From Planctomycetota bacterium (lineage in GTDB: Bacteria > Planctomycetota > Phycisphaerae > UBA1845): a stretch of DNA of 64,000 bases. Below are positions 44,001 through 52,495 of this stretch, one piece after another. The number at the start of each line of letters is the position of its first letter. The stretch's first letter is position 1. The translations under genes and the position numbers were made by a program. Where the stretch lies: assembly GCA_024280855.1 (NCBI GenBank), contig JAJRPG010000084.1, forward strand, positions 1 to 64,000, read 5' to 3'. Under the pieces are notes generated by a model. It saw nothing but the letters and a program-made list of their open reading frames with translations. It did no database searches and was not told the DNA's origin.

Positions 44001-47000
44001 TATATGTGTACCATAGATCCGGCGGGATTTGGAGTGAGCAAGCAATTGTACAATCGCCGAATTTCCAAGCCCAGTTCGGTATAAGTATTGCAATCGACGA
44101 TATGAACTTACTTATTGGTGCCCCTAGAGTAGACCATCTTGGAAGAACCGACTCTGGCGTTGTGTTTGCTTACCGCAGAACCGGTACGGCATGGTTAGAA
44201 ATCGCGATGTTGGCCTCATCCGATTCTAATAATAACGATAAATTCGGCACTGAGATAAGTCTCGACGGCTCATTAGCTGCCATAGGCTCGCCCTTTGCCG
44301 ATGTTTCGGGTCAAAACAGTGTCGGTGCGGTATATGTATGGCAACTACAATCCGCAACTTGGCTTGAACAAGCGAAATTAGTACCTTCGACTGCACAATC
44401 CAATGCATCTTGCAGTCTGGGACAGCTTATCGATGGGAATATTATTGTTAGTTATGGTACAGATGTTGGAGGTGTCTTCGCTAGAGTTGGACAACTATTT
44501 CAGCAATCGGGTGCTTCTTGGATTCCAACACAGCTATTTGTTGCACCCATAGTGACTAGTTCAAGAACTGGCTGGTTCGAACAAAGTGCACTTTCAAATG
44601 GTTATGCTGCATTCGGGGCACCTCTACAAGACGTAACTGGAGGATTTAATCAAGGCGCAACATATATCTATGCAGCTTTGACACCTGACTGCGATGCATC
44701 AGGGGCGTTAGACATTTGCGAATCCTTTGGCGGAATAATCACGGACTGCAATAACAATGGCATTCCTGATCAGTGCGACCCAAACGAGGATTGTAACACG
44801 AACATGCTGGTTGATATTTGTGAAATAGCTTCCGGAGAATTAGAGGATTGCAATGGCAACTTGTTAGTCGATGCATGTGAAGCAATTGCTGATTGTAACT
44901 CAAACACAATCCCAGATGAGTGCGATACAGATTGCAATGCCAACAGTGTCCCTGATGATTGCGAAGGATTTGCTGATTGCAATACTAATGGGATACCTGA
45001 TGAATGTGATACCGATTGCAATAACAATTTCATTCCTGATGAATGTGAAGCTATTACAGATTGCAATAGTAACATTATACCCGATGAATGCGAATTAATC
45101 CTGAACGACTGCAACTCAAACGGCATACCGGACGATTGCGAAGCTTCCGGGAACGATTGTAATGGCGACGGTCGCTTAGATGAATGCGAACCCGATTGCA
45201 ATAACAATGGTACTCCCGACCCATGCGAACTAGTTGCTGATTGCAATAGCAATGGCACTCTAGATGCATGTGAGCTGATTAGTAATGATTGTGATAGCAA
45301 CGGAATCCCTGATGACTGTAGCGTAGCTAGCCCGTCATGTACTCCCGAGTGGGACACGCTCCCGGGCAATCCCGGTATGGATAACTTTGTTAATGAGTTC
45401 ATCGTCTATGATGATGGATCAGGTCCAGCATTATATGCGGCAGGAAGTTTTGGATCAATTGGCAGTCAAGGTATTGGTAAGATCGCAAAATGGAACGGTG
45501 TCGCCTGGACGTCACTAAATATCGATTACAATTGCAATGGTGGCGCTAATGGTGATTCGATTTCTGTAATGACTAAATACGACGATGGAGCGAAAACAGT
45601 TTTGGTGCTAGGAGGAAGTATTTCTACCGTAGCATGTCAACCTAACCAAAATGATATTGTTACGTGGGATGGAAACTCGTGGCAGACAATTGGCAATGGG
45701 GTTGATGCAAGCGTATTTGGCTTAGCAGTTTTTGATAGCGGTAGTGGCCCCGACCTGTATGTAGGTGGAAGCTTTGATCGTACTTTTGGTCCAGGTGGTG
45801 GGGATGTTGATTTCATAGCGAAATGGGATGGAGCTGCATGGTCACCGTTAATAAGTAGTGGTTCTGACGGCATAATACCTACAGCCGTCGGCGAGATGGT
45901 TGTTTTTGACGACGGAGCTGGCCAAGCATTGTTTGTTGCTGGCGATTTCATCAGTAATGGTGATGCAATTGCGAATGGTATCGCTAAATGGGATGGTACA
46001 AGTTGGCATGCCCTTGGCACAGGTATTCGCGGGCATAATGCTGGGGTTGGAGCATTGGTAGTCTTCGATGATGGTACAGGAGACGCGCTGTATGTTGGAG
46101 GCACATTCAGGGATGCGGGCGATATTTTCGTTAACAGTATAGCCAAATGGAATGGCGTAGAGTGGCTGCCTGTCGGTGATGGGTTTTTAGATGATATAGG
46201 ATTTACTGGGCAAGTACGAACACTAGAAGTATATAACGATGGTACTGGAACAGCCTTGTATGCAGGTGGAGTATTTGCCGCATCAGGCACAACAAACGTT
46301 AGCAACATTGCGAAGTGGAATGGTATTTCTTGGGAACCCGTAGGTGCAGGTTCAGACACAGTTATCAACGACTTGATTTCCTTCAATGATTTCTGCAGCT
46401 CTTCTGTATTATTTGCGGGCGGTGGGTTTAGTACGATGGATGGAGATCCTGCAAACCGCGTTGCTAAGTGGGGTTGTCGCGACTGTAACGCAAACGGCAT
46501 TACCGATGCTGTTGATGTTGCAAATGGGAACGCCGACTGTAACAACAACCTGATCCCGGACCTCTGTGAACCAGATTGTGATGGGGACTCAACCCCAGAC
46601 TCCTGCGAGATTACATCTTGTGTACCGGGAGATCTTACCTGTGCGGATTGTAGCGGCAATGGCATTCCTGATGGATGTGAAGTACCCCCTCTGTGTCCAA
46701 CTTGTCTAGATTGCAATACAAATGGCATACCTGATGATTGTGAAGAAGACTGCAATGGCAACTCTATCCCCGATGAGTGTGACATATCAGCTGTTACTAG
46801 CCCGGATTGTAACAGCAACGGCATCCCTGACGAATGCGATGTTTCAAACTGTTCGGGTGGCGATGTTGCATGCGAGGACTGCGATGGCAACGGCATCGCC
46901 AATGAGTGTGACATTGCTAATGGGGCATCTGACGACAACATCAACGGTATCCCAGATCGTTGTGAAATAGCCCGTCCAAAGTCTCCAGTGGCTCCGTTCA

Positions 47001-47590
47001 ATATCACTAAGGATCGTTATTTGTCCTTTGACCCAAATAATAACACCGGTATATTGGCTGCCTTTCGCGTTACACGTATAGGAGCCTCTACCTCTTGGTA
47101 CATCAGCTGCACACTGCAGAATGATGGTGCGCAGGGCATGCTTAGCGAGTTGGTTCAGTTACCTGAATATTGCTTATGGTCGGACACTGTCATCCACATT
47201 CGAGGTTGCGAAATTGTACCAGGTAATGAATACCTGTTAGACGCTACTTTAGATAACATCAGCTTCACGTCACCACTTTCTCTACTAACAACATCACCAC
47301 AAAATGGTGCTAATCGACAATTTGGTGACTTAGTCGGTTCATTTATCAACGGGGCATGGAGCAGCCCAGAGGGGCTGGTAACTGCCAGTGACATTGTCGC
47401 CGTGGTGCAAAAATTCCAATTGTCTGCTTCTGCTCCTCACATTTCTCGTGTGGATTGTGACGGTAAGACGCCCAATGGTATTGTCGCGGGCAATGACATT
47501 TTACGTGAAGTGATTGCATTTGCTGGTGGTGATTTTGGTTTTGGTGTGACTGACTGCCTGACGGGAACGTGTGTGCCGAATTGTCCTTAG
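41015..47590 (+). CDS. Giant secreted M4 (thermolysin-like) protease with FG-GAP, calcium and dockerin-like repeats
   Basis: A 2191-residue secreted protein; GGAGGAG precedes the ATG. It has a signal peptide to about residue 30 and an FTP/PepSY-type propeptide to about 210. The M4 catalytic domain holds zinc ligands His321 and His325 (HEMGH), third ligand Glu345 in 'GQLNESYSD', and the catalytic-His region 'DNGGVHSGSGVPNHAF'. A beta-sandwich lies at about 570-765. Three clusters of calcium-type repeats, 'DCN[SN]NGIPDECD', occupy about 770-840, 1225-1440 and 1823-1985. FG-GAP/beta-propeller repeats ('FGSSIAISSDTLVVGA') lie at about 845-1225, and kelch-like repeats ('IAKWNGVAW') at about 1445-1820. 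The C-terminal dockerin-like pair ends at 2191. It probably degrades extracellular protein at the cell surface. The gene is more AT-rich than the operon upstream. Confidence 0.9.
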   Translation: MCRRFPRDVSVTIFLICMSLTSPSHSGAATNTAALNIQNSRVTGNATFVTSSNGNSIPLDSNLQRIQPTPRDFLKQYGHVFGISNLDAELIESAASTDSIGAKHTTFLQLHHGVSVFSGILKTHQNAQGDFIAANGDFYPISQKLNVVASLTSIKAIVLAKALLDTEQPTVETSELVIVDPGWYGDPAIGAHLAYYIVLADRSVPLRQAFFVDAHSGLILDQWNLLHNALDRQVTDDVLGALVRSEGDPQTGDFDSDVVYDYMGDMYGYLFRALGRDGIDDNGGTLNALVHWQSAICPNAVGDASGISICTGVTGDDTIAHEMGHGLTQVTANLIYQNQSGQLNESYSDVWGELIDLLNGDTINPGPPAGTTWPKDANYLSSGQDTPNFLRTICSVDPMYLDGVRWLHGEDDIAFGGAIRDMWQPTCMGDPDRANHPFQTCSPNDNGGVHSGSGVPNHAFAMLSDGKTFNGQVVNGIGAIKAGAVWYRALTVYLTVASDFTDAYFALNQAAADLVGTNIFDPRDGSILGTFTLADAAEVDKALQAVEMNTEGACGASVPVLDSTPPVRCSLQVPIFEDDFEGGINGWTVSNTGPNGPPTPYDWIQLSSGLPFGHSGTVWFADDPNLGDCITIDESAVHSLFSPVIVLPAEIPFPVVEFTHYVETEIGFDGGNIKISINSNAWSVIPDEVFQFNPYNATINTFAADDNTNPLEGQRGWTGAGGRWGTSLIELTSLVAPGDSVQFRFDFGKDGCTGFKGWYVDDFKLYTCPLDCNSNGIPDDVDLSIMTSLDCNVNNIPDECDLSNGTSFDCNENTIPDDCEIADMPSLDGDGNSVLDECEFVPCLMNELIAHDADSEDRFGVIGIDDPYLAVGAPDEDSITSDSGSVYMYRKVGLGWQFQSKLVASDGRFRDGFGSSIAISSDTLVVGARAHDVDTSNDAGAVYVFQRQENSWIQTQKLIASDVSAFANFGSALSLKGDYLAVGAPSSSSGTDVGAVYVYHRSGGIWSEQAIVQSPNFQAQFGISIAIDDMNLLIGAPRVDHLGRTDSGVVFAYRRTGTAWLEIAMLASSDSNNNDKFGTEISLDGSLAAIGSPFADVSGQNSVGAVYVWQLQSATWLEQAKLVPSTAQSNASCSLGQLIDGNIIVSYGTDVGGVFARVGQLFQQSGASWIPTQLFVAPIVTSSRTGWFEQSALSNGYAAFGAPLQDVTGGFNQGATYIYAALTPDCDASGALDICESFGGIITDCNNNGIPDQCDPNEDCNTNMLVDICEIASGELEDCNGNLLVDACEAIADCNSNTIPDECDTDCNANSVPDDCEGFADCNTNGIPDECDTDCNNNFIPDECEAITDCNSNIIPDECELILNDCNSNGIPDDCEASGNDCNGDGRLDECEPDCNNNGTPDPCELVADCNSNGTLDACELISNDCDSNGIPDDCSVASPSCTPEWDTLPGNPGMDNFVNEFIVYDDGSGPALYAAGSFGSIGSQGIGKIAKWNGVAWTSLNIDYNCNGGANGDSISVMTKYDDGAKTVLVLGGSISTVACQPNQNDIVTWDGNSWQTIGNGVDASVFGLAVFDSGSGPDLYVGGSFDRTFGPGGGDVDFIAKWDGAAWSPLISSGSDGIIPTAVGEMVVFDDGAGQALFVAGDFISNGDAIANGIAKWDGTSWHALGTGIRGHNAGVGALVVFDDGTGDALYVGGTFRDAGDIFVNSIAKWNGVEWLPVGDGFLDDIGFTGQVRTLEVYNDGTGTALYAGGVFAASGTTNVSNIAKWNGISWEPVGAGSDTVINDLISFNDFCSSSVLFAGGGFSTMDGDPANRVAKWGCRDCNANGITDAVDVANGNADCNNNLIPDLCEPDCDGDSTPDSCEITSCVPGDLTCADCSGNGIPDGCEVPPLCPTCLDCNTNGIPDDCEEDCNGNSIPDECDISAVTSPDCNSNGIPDECDVSNCSGGDVACEDCDGNGIANECDIANGASDDNINGIPDRCEIARPKSPVAPFNITKDRYLSFDPNNNTGILAAFRVTRIGASTSWYISCTLQNDGAQGMLSELVQLPEYCLWSDTVIHIRGCEIVPGNEYLLDATLDNISFTSPLSLLTTSPQNGANRQFGDLVGSFINGAWSSPEGLVTASDIVAVVQKFQLSASAPHISRVDCDGKTPNGIVAGNDILREVIAFAGGDFGFGVTDCLTGTCVPNCP

Positions 47591-47809
47591 CTATACTCTG
47601 CCGTTGACGTTGTGTCGTTGCAAGAATGAGGTCAAGGCATTTGATGAAATAGTCAATGACAGACAACGTGCGGTATTGTTATTTGCAAGACTATAGTGAC
47701 TCTCGTTTTCGCGTAAAACGATTTAGCTCATCATGCTAAACGGCTTGGGAGGCATACGCCGCCTGGGGCGGGGGCAAGATTTGGGTTCTACTTTCGGCAG
47801 AACGTGTAT

Positions 47810-49118
47810 CCCGTAGTGTCCAAAAACTAAAACGCGCGTAAACGGTAGGGGGGCAATGACTTACAACTCGTCGTATCATTGTGTAGAATCAAATTAATGA
47901 ACACTTTTCAACCATGGCAGCTTCTACTCGTATCCCTTTCTGGCTGGATCAATCGTTATCAGCAGGATGTCATCGCTTATATCCAAGAAGAGAACAGGAT
48001 TCTTAAAACCAAGCTCAAAGGCAAGCGGATTCGTTTCACTGACGACGAGCGAAGGCGTCTAGCAGTCAAGGGCAAGGTTCTGGGAAGAAAAGTGCTAAAA
48101 GAGGTGGCTTCAATTGTAACACCTGACACGATCCTGGCCTGGCATCGAAAGCTCGTTGCCAAGAAGTATGACGGAAGCGCAAGACGTGGACCAGGCCGAC
48201 CGCGTGTTGCGAATGAGATTCCAGAACTGACAATACGGATGGCTCGTGAGAATCCCAGTTGGGGCTATACAACGATACGCGGGGTTTTGTTCAATCTCGG
48301 CCACACGGTGGCTCGGGAGACAGTCCGCAACATTCTGAAAGAGCACGGCATTACTCCGGCTCCAGAGCGGCGTAAGCGAACACCGTGGTCGACGTTTCTT
48401 AAGAGCCATTGGGGTTCATTTGCAGCTGCTGATTTCTTCACCGTAGAAACTTGGTCATGTTTCGGCCTGACTAGATATCATGTGTTTTTCTGCATGGAAT
48501 TATCGAGCCGACGCGTTTACATTGCAGGTATATCCGAGTGTCCGTATGGCGCATGGATGAAACAAATTGGCCGCAACCTGACGGATCCGTTCGATGGCTT
48601 TTTGACCGGCATGCGTTACATCATCCTCGATCGTGACCCACTCTACACAAACGAGTTCAGAGGATTACTCAAGCAGGCAGGCGTGAAAGTTATTCGATTG
48701 CCCGCACGTTCACCGAATCTGAACGCTTTCGCTGAACGATTCGTTCGGACGATCAAGGAGTCCTGTCTGAATCAAATGATTTTTTTCGGTGAGAATTCGT
48801 TACGACGTGCGATCAGCGAATTCCTTGAATATTATCATCATGAGCGCAACCACCAGGGGCTCGAGAATCGATTGATCCAACCATTAACTGGGGTCGGGTC
48901 GTCGGGCGGCCATATTGAGTGTCGCGAGCGGCTTGGCGGCGTGCTTCGATACTATTATCGCAATGCCGCTTGACCATGCCGCTGAATTGAATCTTACCAA
49001 ACAAGTCAGTCGATGCGCGACAGGTCTAGAGTTGCGTATGCGTCGGCAATCAAGCCGGACGATCGACGCCTGGAATTGAGTGTTTAGTTGCGGCATTTGA
49101 ATACTTGGACACTACGGG
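47810..49118 (+). mobile_element. Complete insertion sequence with rve-type transposase
   Basis: The ends form a 14-bp inverted repeat: CCCGTAGTGTCCAA at 47810-47823 and TTGGACACTACGGG at 49105-49118. Similarity continues inward for about a further 15 bases. The element is about 1.3 kb and holds one intact transposase. No target-site duplication is evident. It directly abuts a decayed, oppositely oriented copy of a related IS (49119-49897), lying between the giant protease and the Nxr-type operon. Confidence 0.82.
47897..48973 (+). CDS. IS transposase (integrase-core DDE, HTH)
   Basis: A 358-residue transposase. N-terminal coil and HTH: '[59 protein letters not shown]', then a basic 'GPGRPRV' linker and HTH_21-like helix. 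The rve core has Asp in '[10 protein letters not shown]', Asp in '[14 protein letters not shown]' and Glu in '[13 protein letters not shown]'. The group is common in planctomycetes and is close to IS481/IS3-type cores. I start at ATG 47897 (MNTFQPWQ), where the decayed copy also starts ([20 protein letters not shown]). Confidence 0.9.
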   Translation: MNTFQPWQLLLVSLSGWINRYQQDVIAYIQEENRILKTKLKGKRIRFTDDERRRLAVKGKVLGRKVLKEVASIVTPDTILAWHRKLVAKKYDGSARRGPGRPRVANEIPELTIRMARENPSWGYTTIRGVLFNLGHTVARETVRNILKEHGITPAPERRKRTPWSTFLKSHWGSFAAADFFTVETWSCFGLTRYHVFFCMELSSRRVYIAGISECPYGAWMKQIGRNLTDPFDGFLTGMRYIILDRDPLYTNEFRGLLKQAGVKVIRLPARSPNLNAFAERFVRTIKESCLNQMIFFGENSLRRAISEFLEYYHHERNHQGLENRLIQPLTGVGSSGGHIECRERLGGVLRYYYRNAA

Positions 49119-49897
49119 GTCGGTCATGTTTCGTGCAATCTGCTTGATCCAACCACTGTGAGGCTGCGCCGTAATGCCAGCAATTTTTACACGCCGATTC
49201 GATAGCTTAATGAAAAAGAGTACGTAATAACGGATTAAGCCATAACGCGACCAGGCCTCCACCGTAAAAAAAAACGGTAGCGGCCATTTAGTCCCAATGT
49301 GCCTTGAGAAAGGTCGATCACGGCAGGTGCTTACCACGCTGCGGCGCAGGTTCGATGCCATGCTCTTTCAGAATGTTGGATACGGTCCCTCGGGCAACTG
49401 TATGGCCCAGGTTGGAAAGCGCTCCCATTATCGTCGTGAGTCCCCATCCAGGGTTCTCTTTCGCCGTACGCACCGTCAGCTCCACGATTGTCTTGGCGGT
49501 ACGCGGGCGACCGGGACCTCGTCTTCTGCTGTAATCCTACTTCTGGGCGATGAGCTTACGATGCCAGGCCAGGATCGTGTCAGGCGTTACAATTGAAGCC
49601 ACCTCTTTTAGCACTTTTCTTCCCAGAACCTTACCCTTGACTGCAAGACGCCTTCGCTCGTCGTCAGTGAATCGAATCCGCTTGCCTTTGAGCTTGGTTT
49701 TAAGAATTCGATTCTCTTCTTGAATATGATCGATGACATCCTGTTGATGACGATTGATCCAGCCAGAAAGGGATACGAATAGAAGTTGCCATGGTTGAAA
49801 AGTGTTCATTTGTTCCATTCTACACGAAGAAACGACGAATTGTAATTCGTTTTGAGCTCGTCATTTATGCGCGTTTGAATATTTGGGCACTTTGTGG
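49119..49897 (-). pseudogene. Truncated, frame-broken copy of the neighbouring IS
   Basis: On the minus strand the end 'AGTGCCCAAATATTCAAACG' (about 49873-49892) resembles the neighbour's terminal repeat. A transposase start follows at about 49809 ([20 protein letters not shown]) with the same coil and '[12 protein letters not shown]', and the frame then breaks. Further fragments match, such as 'FFFTVEAWSRYGLIRYYVLF' and 'GWIKQIARNMTDP'. At that point the homology stops exactly where the intact element's right end begins. The last third is absent. It was probably interrupted or deleted when the intact element arrived. Confidence 0.8.
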
Positions 49898-50089
49898 TCA
49901 GAGCTGAGATTGTCTGTAACAATTACAACATCATTAATGCCAACCATTGGCCAGCATTGCGCGACATGTGAAATTCATACATAAGTGACTCAATAGAGTG
50001 TGAAATCATCAGTAACAATGACTCTAGCTATTAATACGTACGGAATTCCTGTAAGAAATATGCTTGCAAACTATTTTTTTATTTATTTG

Positions 50090-50118
50090 TTGACATCAGC
50101 AGCTATTAGCTATATAGA
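50090..50118 (+). promoter_or_regulatory. Sigma-70-type promoter of the Nxr-like operon
   Basis: TTGACA at 50090-50095, a 17-base spacer, and TATAGA at 50113-50118 make a near-consensus promoter about 38 bases before the Rrf2 start codon at 50156. The upstream DNA is AT-rich (run of T and A at 50070-50088), like an UP element. This is sequence inspection only. Confidence 0.6.
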
Positions 50119-50126
50119 TATAGCTA
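50107..50126. promoter_or_regulatory. 20-bp palindrome over the -10 box, probable Rrf2 operator
   Basis: TAGCTATATAGATATAGCTA is two 9-base arms (TAGCTATAT / ATATAGCTA), perfectly inverted around AG. It covers the -10 hexamer of the promoter in front of the Rrf2 gene. A bound dimer would block polymerase, so autorepression is the simplest reading. It is not identical to the IscR or NsrR consensus I remember. Confidence 0.55.
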
Positions 50127-50155
50127 ACTAGCAAGTAGCTTAGTTGTTAAGGCTT

Positions 50156-50602
50156 ATGATATCTCGAACAAGCGAATATGCGTTGCAAGCGATGATATAT
50201 TTAGCACGACATGTCGATGAATGGCCAATACCTAGCAGAGTAATTGCTAGAGAGACGAGTGTGCCTGGCAAATATCTCTCGTCTATACTCAGCGAGCTTG
50301 TCCGCATAGGCGTTCTGGAATCATCGCCAGGATTGGGTGGAGGCTTTCGCTTGGCTCGTCCAGCGAAGGAAATTCCACTTTCTGAGGTCTTCTCGTCATT
50401 TGAACCTATCTCCGACAATTGTCGTCCGTGCCCATTTGGGCAAGAAATTTGTAGCGATGATGACCCTTGTGCTGGCCACGACCAGTGGAAGCGCGTGCGT
50501 AAGGCATACCAACAATTTCTAGAAAAAAACTCGATATACGACGTTTCATTTATGCCTAAGAAGCGGCGTGTTGCCAGATCGCCAAAAAGGATAAAACGAT
50601 GA
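50156..50602 (+). CDS. Rrf2-family Fe-S transcriptional regulator
   Basis: A 148-residue Rrf2 regulator. The winged helix 'ISRTSEYALQAMIYLARHV...VIARETSVPGKYLSSILSELVRIGVLESSPGLGGGFRLA' is typical. Cluster-type cysteines follow: Cys89, Cys92, Cys99 and Cys105 (C92-x6-C99-x5-C105 matches the NsrR/IscR spacing), so it may hold a [2Fe-2S] or [4Fe-4S] cluster that senses NO, oxygen or iron. The ATG at 50156 lies 38 bases after a strong promoter overlapped by a palindrome. The stop overlaps the next gene's start (ATGA), so it is part of the molybdoenzyme operon and likely controls it. An NO-sensing role would suit nitrite chemistry but is inference. Confidence 0.9.
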   Translation: MISRTSEYALQAMIYLARHVDEWPIPSRVIARETSVPGKYLSSILSELVRIGVLESSPGLGGGFRLARPAKEIPLSEVFSSFEPISDNCRPCPFGQEICSDDDPCAGHDQWKRVRKAYQQFLEKNSIYDVSFMPKKRRVARSPKRIKR

Positions 50603-52431
50603 GTCAAAAACATCACTATTCAATCGGTCGGAAGGGTTTAACATCGCTTGTCATTGTTTCCGGTTGTTGCTCTCTTGCCTTGGCGGCATGCGTCGCTCAA
50701 GTATCGCAATCGCCTAATACAGGATTATCAACTGCCCAGAGAGCTACCAAATTCTCCAGCGAATCTGAAGTAGTTTCGGCAAGAGTCTCTGACATAAGTG
50801 TCGAGACCGAGGCACAACAAGCGGAGCCGATCAAAACTCATCGCACCGTGTCGCAGAGGACGAGAAATCAAGACCCCATATTGAACCGTGGCGGGGAGTT
50901 GTTTGCTAAGTATTGCACGATTTGCCACGGTGATAATGGCGATGGAGTCGGTAAGTTTGCTTATCTCATGAACCCTCGTCCACGTAATTTTAGACAGGGT
51001 GACTTCAAGCTTGCAACAACACAAAATCGCATTCCAACCGAGGATGACCTCGTTCGGACGATTGGCCGAGGCATGCCTGGGTCTGCCATGCCGCCTTGGG
51101 ATCATCTGCCGCTTTCAGATCTGCAATCCCTAGCAACGCATGTTCGCCAATTACATGTAGTTGGCACTAAAGATAAACTTCAAACATGGGTGAACGAAGG
51201 AACGATGAAAGCAGATAAGCTTTCATCAGACTTAGCCAATCGTACTCGGCCAGGGCAACAACTCGTGGTTCCACCCGAGCCCGCGTTTGACGAAATCCAC
51301 TGGTTCCGTGGCCGGAAACTCTATTTAGAAAATTGTGCCAGTTGTCATGGCGCCGATGGCCAGCCTGTTGCGGATGCAGTGAAGTTTGACAACGAAGGAT
51401 ACCCGGTCCCGCCTCGTTCATTTGTAAACGGTATTTTTAAGGGTGGTAGCGATGGACACCAATTATACACGCGCATTTGGAAAGGCATGAAAGGAACACC
51501 AATGCCCGCCTCAGAAGGCGTTTATACTGGTGATGAGACATGGGATATTATCCATTACGTTCAGTCTTTAGCCCGCGCTGGCGCTCAGGCGCGAGCGCAA
51601 CTCAAGCAAGGCACGTTTGTCGCCCCTAATGTTCGCGGGCAACTTCCCTCTGGTCCGACGGATGATGGTTGGGCACAAGCCCGGCCTTTGTATGTAGCGT
51701 TAACTCCGCTTTGGTGGGTTGAAGATAGAATTGAAGGACTAATGGTCCAAGCGCTACACAATGATGAGGAACTAGCCATTCGTCTATCCTGGCTTGATCC
51801 GACACCTGACGAGCGAGCCGTTCGGCATGATGAATTTCGGGATGGCGTTGCGATTCAGTTTTCGCTATCGAGTGATCCTCCGTTTTATATGGGGGATACC
51901 AGCGATCATGGTGGTGTAAATATTTGGTACTGGAAAGCCGATCGTGCGAAAGATATTCAGAGCGGATATCAGGACGTGGATACTACTTTTCCTGATCGCG
52001 CGGTAGATATGTATCCAGAGCAGGCTATCCCAGCAGCGTATGATACATTCATGTCCTGGCCACGTGAAACACTGGCTAAACATGACCCACAATTTGTGAC
52101 GGCTTGGGGTGCGGGTAATCTTGTCGCTGATCCAAACCTAAAGACACCTGTTGAATGTCTTGTGGCCAGAGGTCCGGGCACGCTTTCTGGAAAACCCTCC
52201 AATGCCCAACGGGTGCAGGGTCAAGCTGTTTATGAGCGGGGTGTTTGGTCCGTACAGATGCAACGCAGCATGAGTGCTCCTAAGGAACATGAGCAAGGGC
52301 GCGAAAACGATGAACGCCTTTTTAGACCGGGCGATTACCTGCCTGTGTCGTTCGCCATCTGGAATGGTAGCGCGGGTGATCGTGACGGTAAGAAAAATAT
52401 CAGCATCTGGCAGAAGTTAGTGATCGAATGA
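50599..52431 (+). CDS. Di-haem cytochrome c with ethylbenzene-dehydrogenase-gamma-like domain (NxrC-like)
   Basis: A 610-residue exported electron carrier. The N-terminus has a hydrophobic core ending LALAAC, so it is probably a lipoprotein (Cys31). Two class-I cytochrome c domains follow: CTICH (Cys106/Cys109/His110) with Met in 'GMPGSAMPPW', and CASCH (Cys246/Cys249/His250) with 'GTPMPASEG'. From about 340 to 610 there is a domain resembling the haem-b-binding gamma subunit of ethylbenzene dehydrogenase and the NxrC candidates of nitrite oxidisers: 'PLWWVEDRIEGLMVQALHNDEELAIRLSWLDPTPD' and 'FSLSSDPPFYMGD'. It should take electrons from the B subunit and pass them to a soluble or membrane acceptor. 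It overlaps the regulator gene by four bases and lies 64 bases before the A subunit gene. Confidence 0.88.
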   Translation: MSQKHHYSIGRKGLTSLVIVSGCCSLALAACVAQVSQSPNTGLSTAQRATKFSSESEVVSARVSDISVETEAQQAEPIKTHRTVSQRTRNQDPILNRGGELFAKYCTICHGDNGDGVGKFAYLMNPRPRNFRQGDFKLATTQNRIPTEDDLVRTIGRGMPGSAMPPWDHLPLSDLQSLATHVRQLHVVGTKDKLQTWVNEGTMKADKLSSDLANRTRPGQQLVVPPEPAFDEIHWFRGRKLYLENCASCHGADGQPVADAVKFDNEGYPVPPRSFVNGIFKGGSDGHQLYTRIWKGMKGTPMPASEGVYTGDETWDIIHYVQSLARAGAQARAQLKQGTFVAPNVRGQLPSGPTDDGWAQARPLYVALTPLWWVEDRIEGLMVQALHNDEELAIRLSWLDPTPDERAVRHDEFRDGVAIQFSLSSDPPFYMGDTSDHGGVNIWYWKADRAKDIQSGYQDVDTTFPDRAVDMYPEQAIPAAYDTFMSWPRETLAKHDPQFVTAWGAGNLVADPNLKTPVECLVARGPGTLSGKPSNAQRVQGQAVYERGVWSVQMQRSMSAPKEHEQGRENDERLFRPGDYLPVSFAIWNGSAGDRDGKKNISIWQKLVIE

Positions 52432-52495
52432 CGAACTAAATTATTCAACGATTGGCATGGTCTTTCGATAAACCATGCCGTTTGAGAGAGATGTC

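Noticed and set aside
44770-45402. Minus-strand Ser/Gln-rich frame
   Set aside because: Shadow of the DCNxNGIPDEC repeats.
45637-47007. 456-codon minus-strand frame opposite the giant protease
   Set aside because: Low-complexity Ser/Pro/Gln translation produced by the repeats of the real gene; no start signal.
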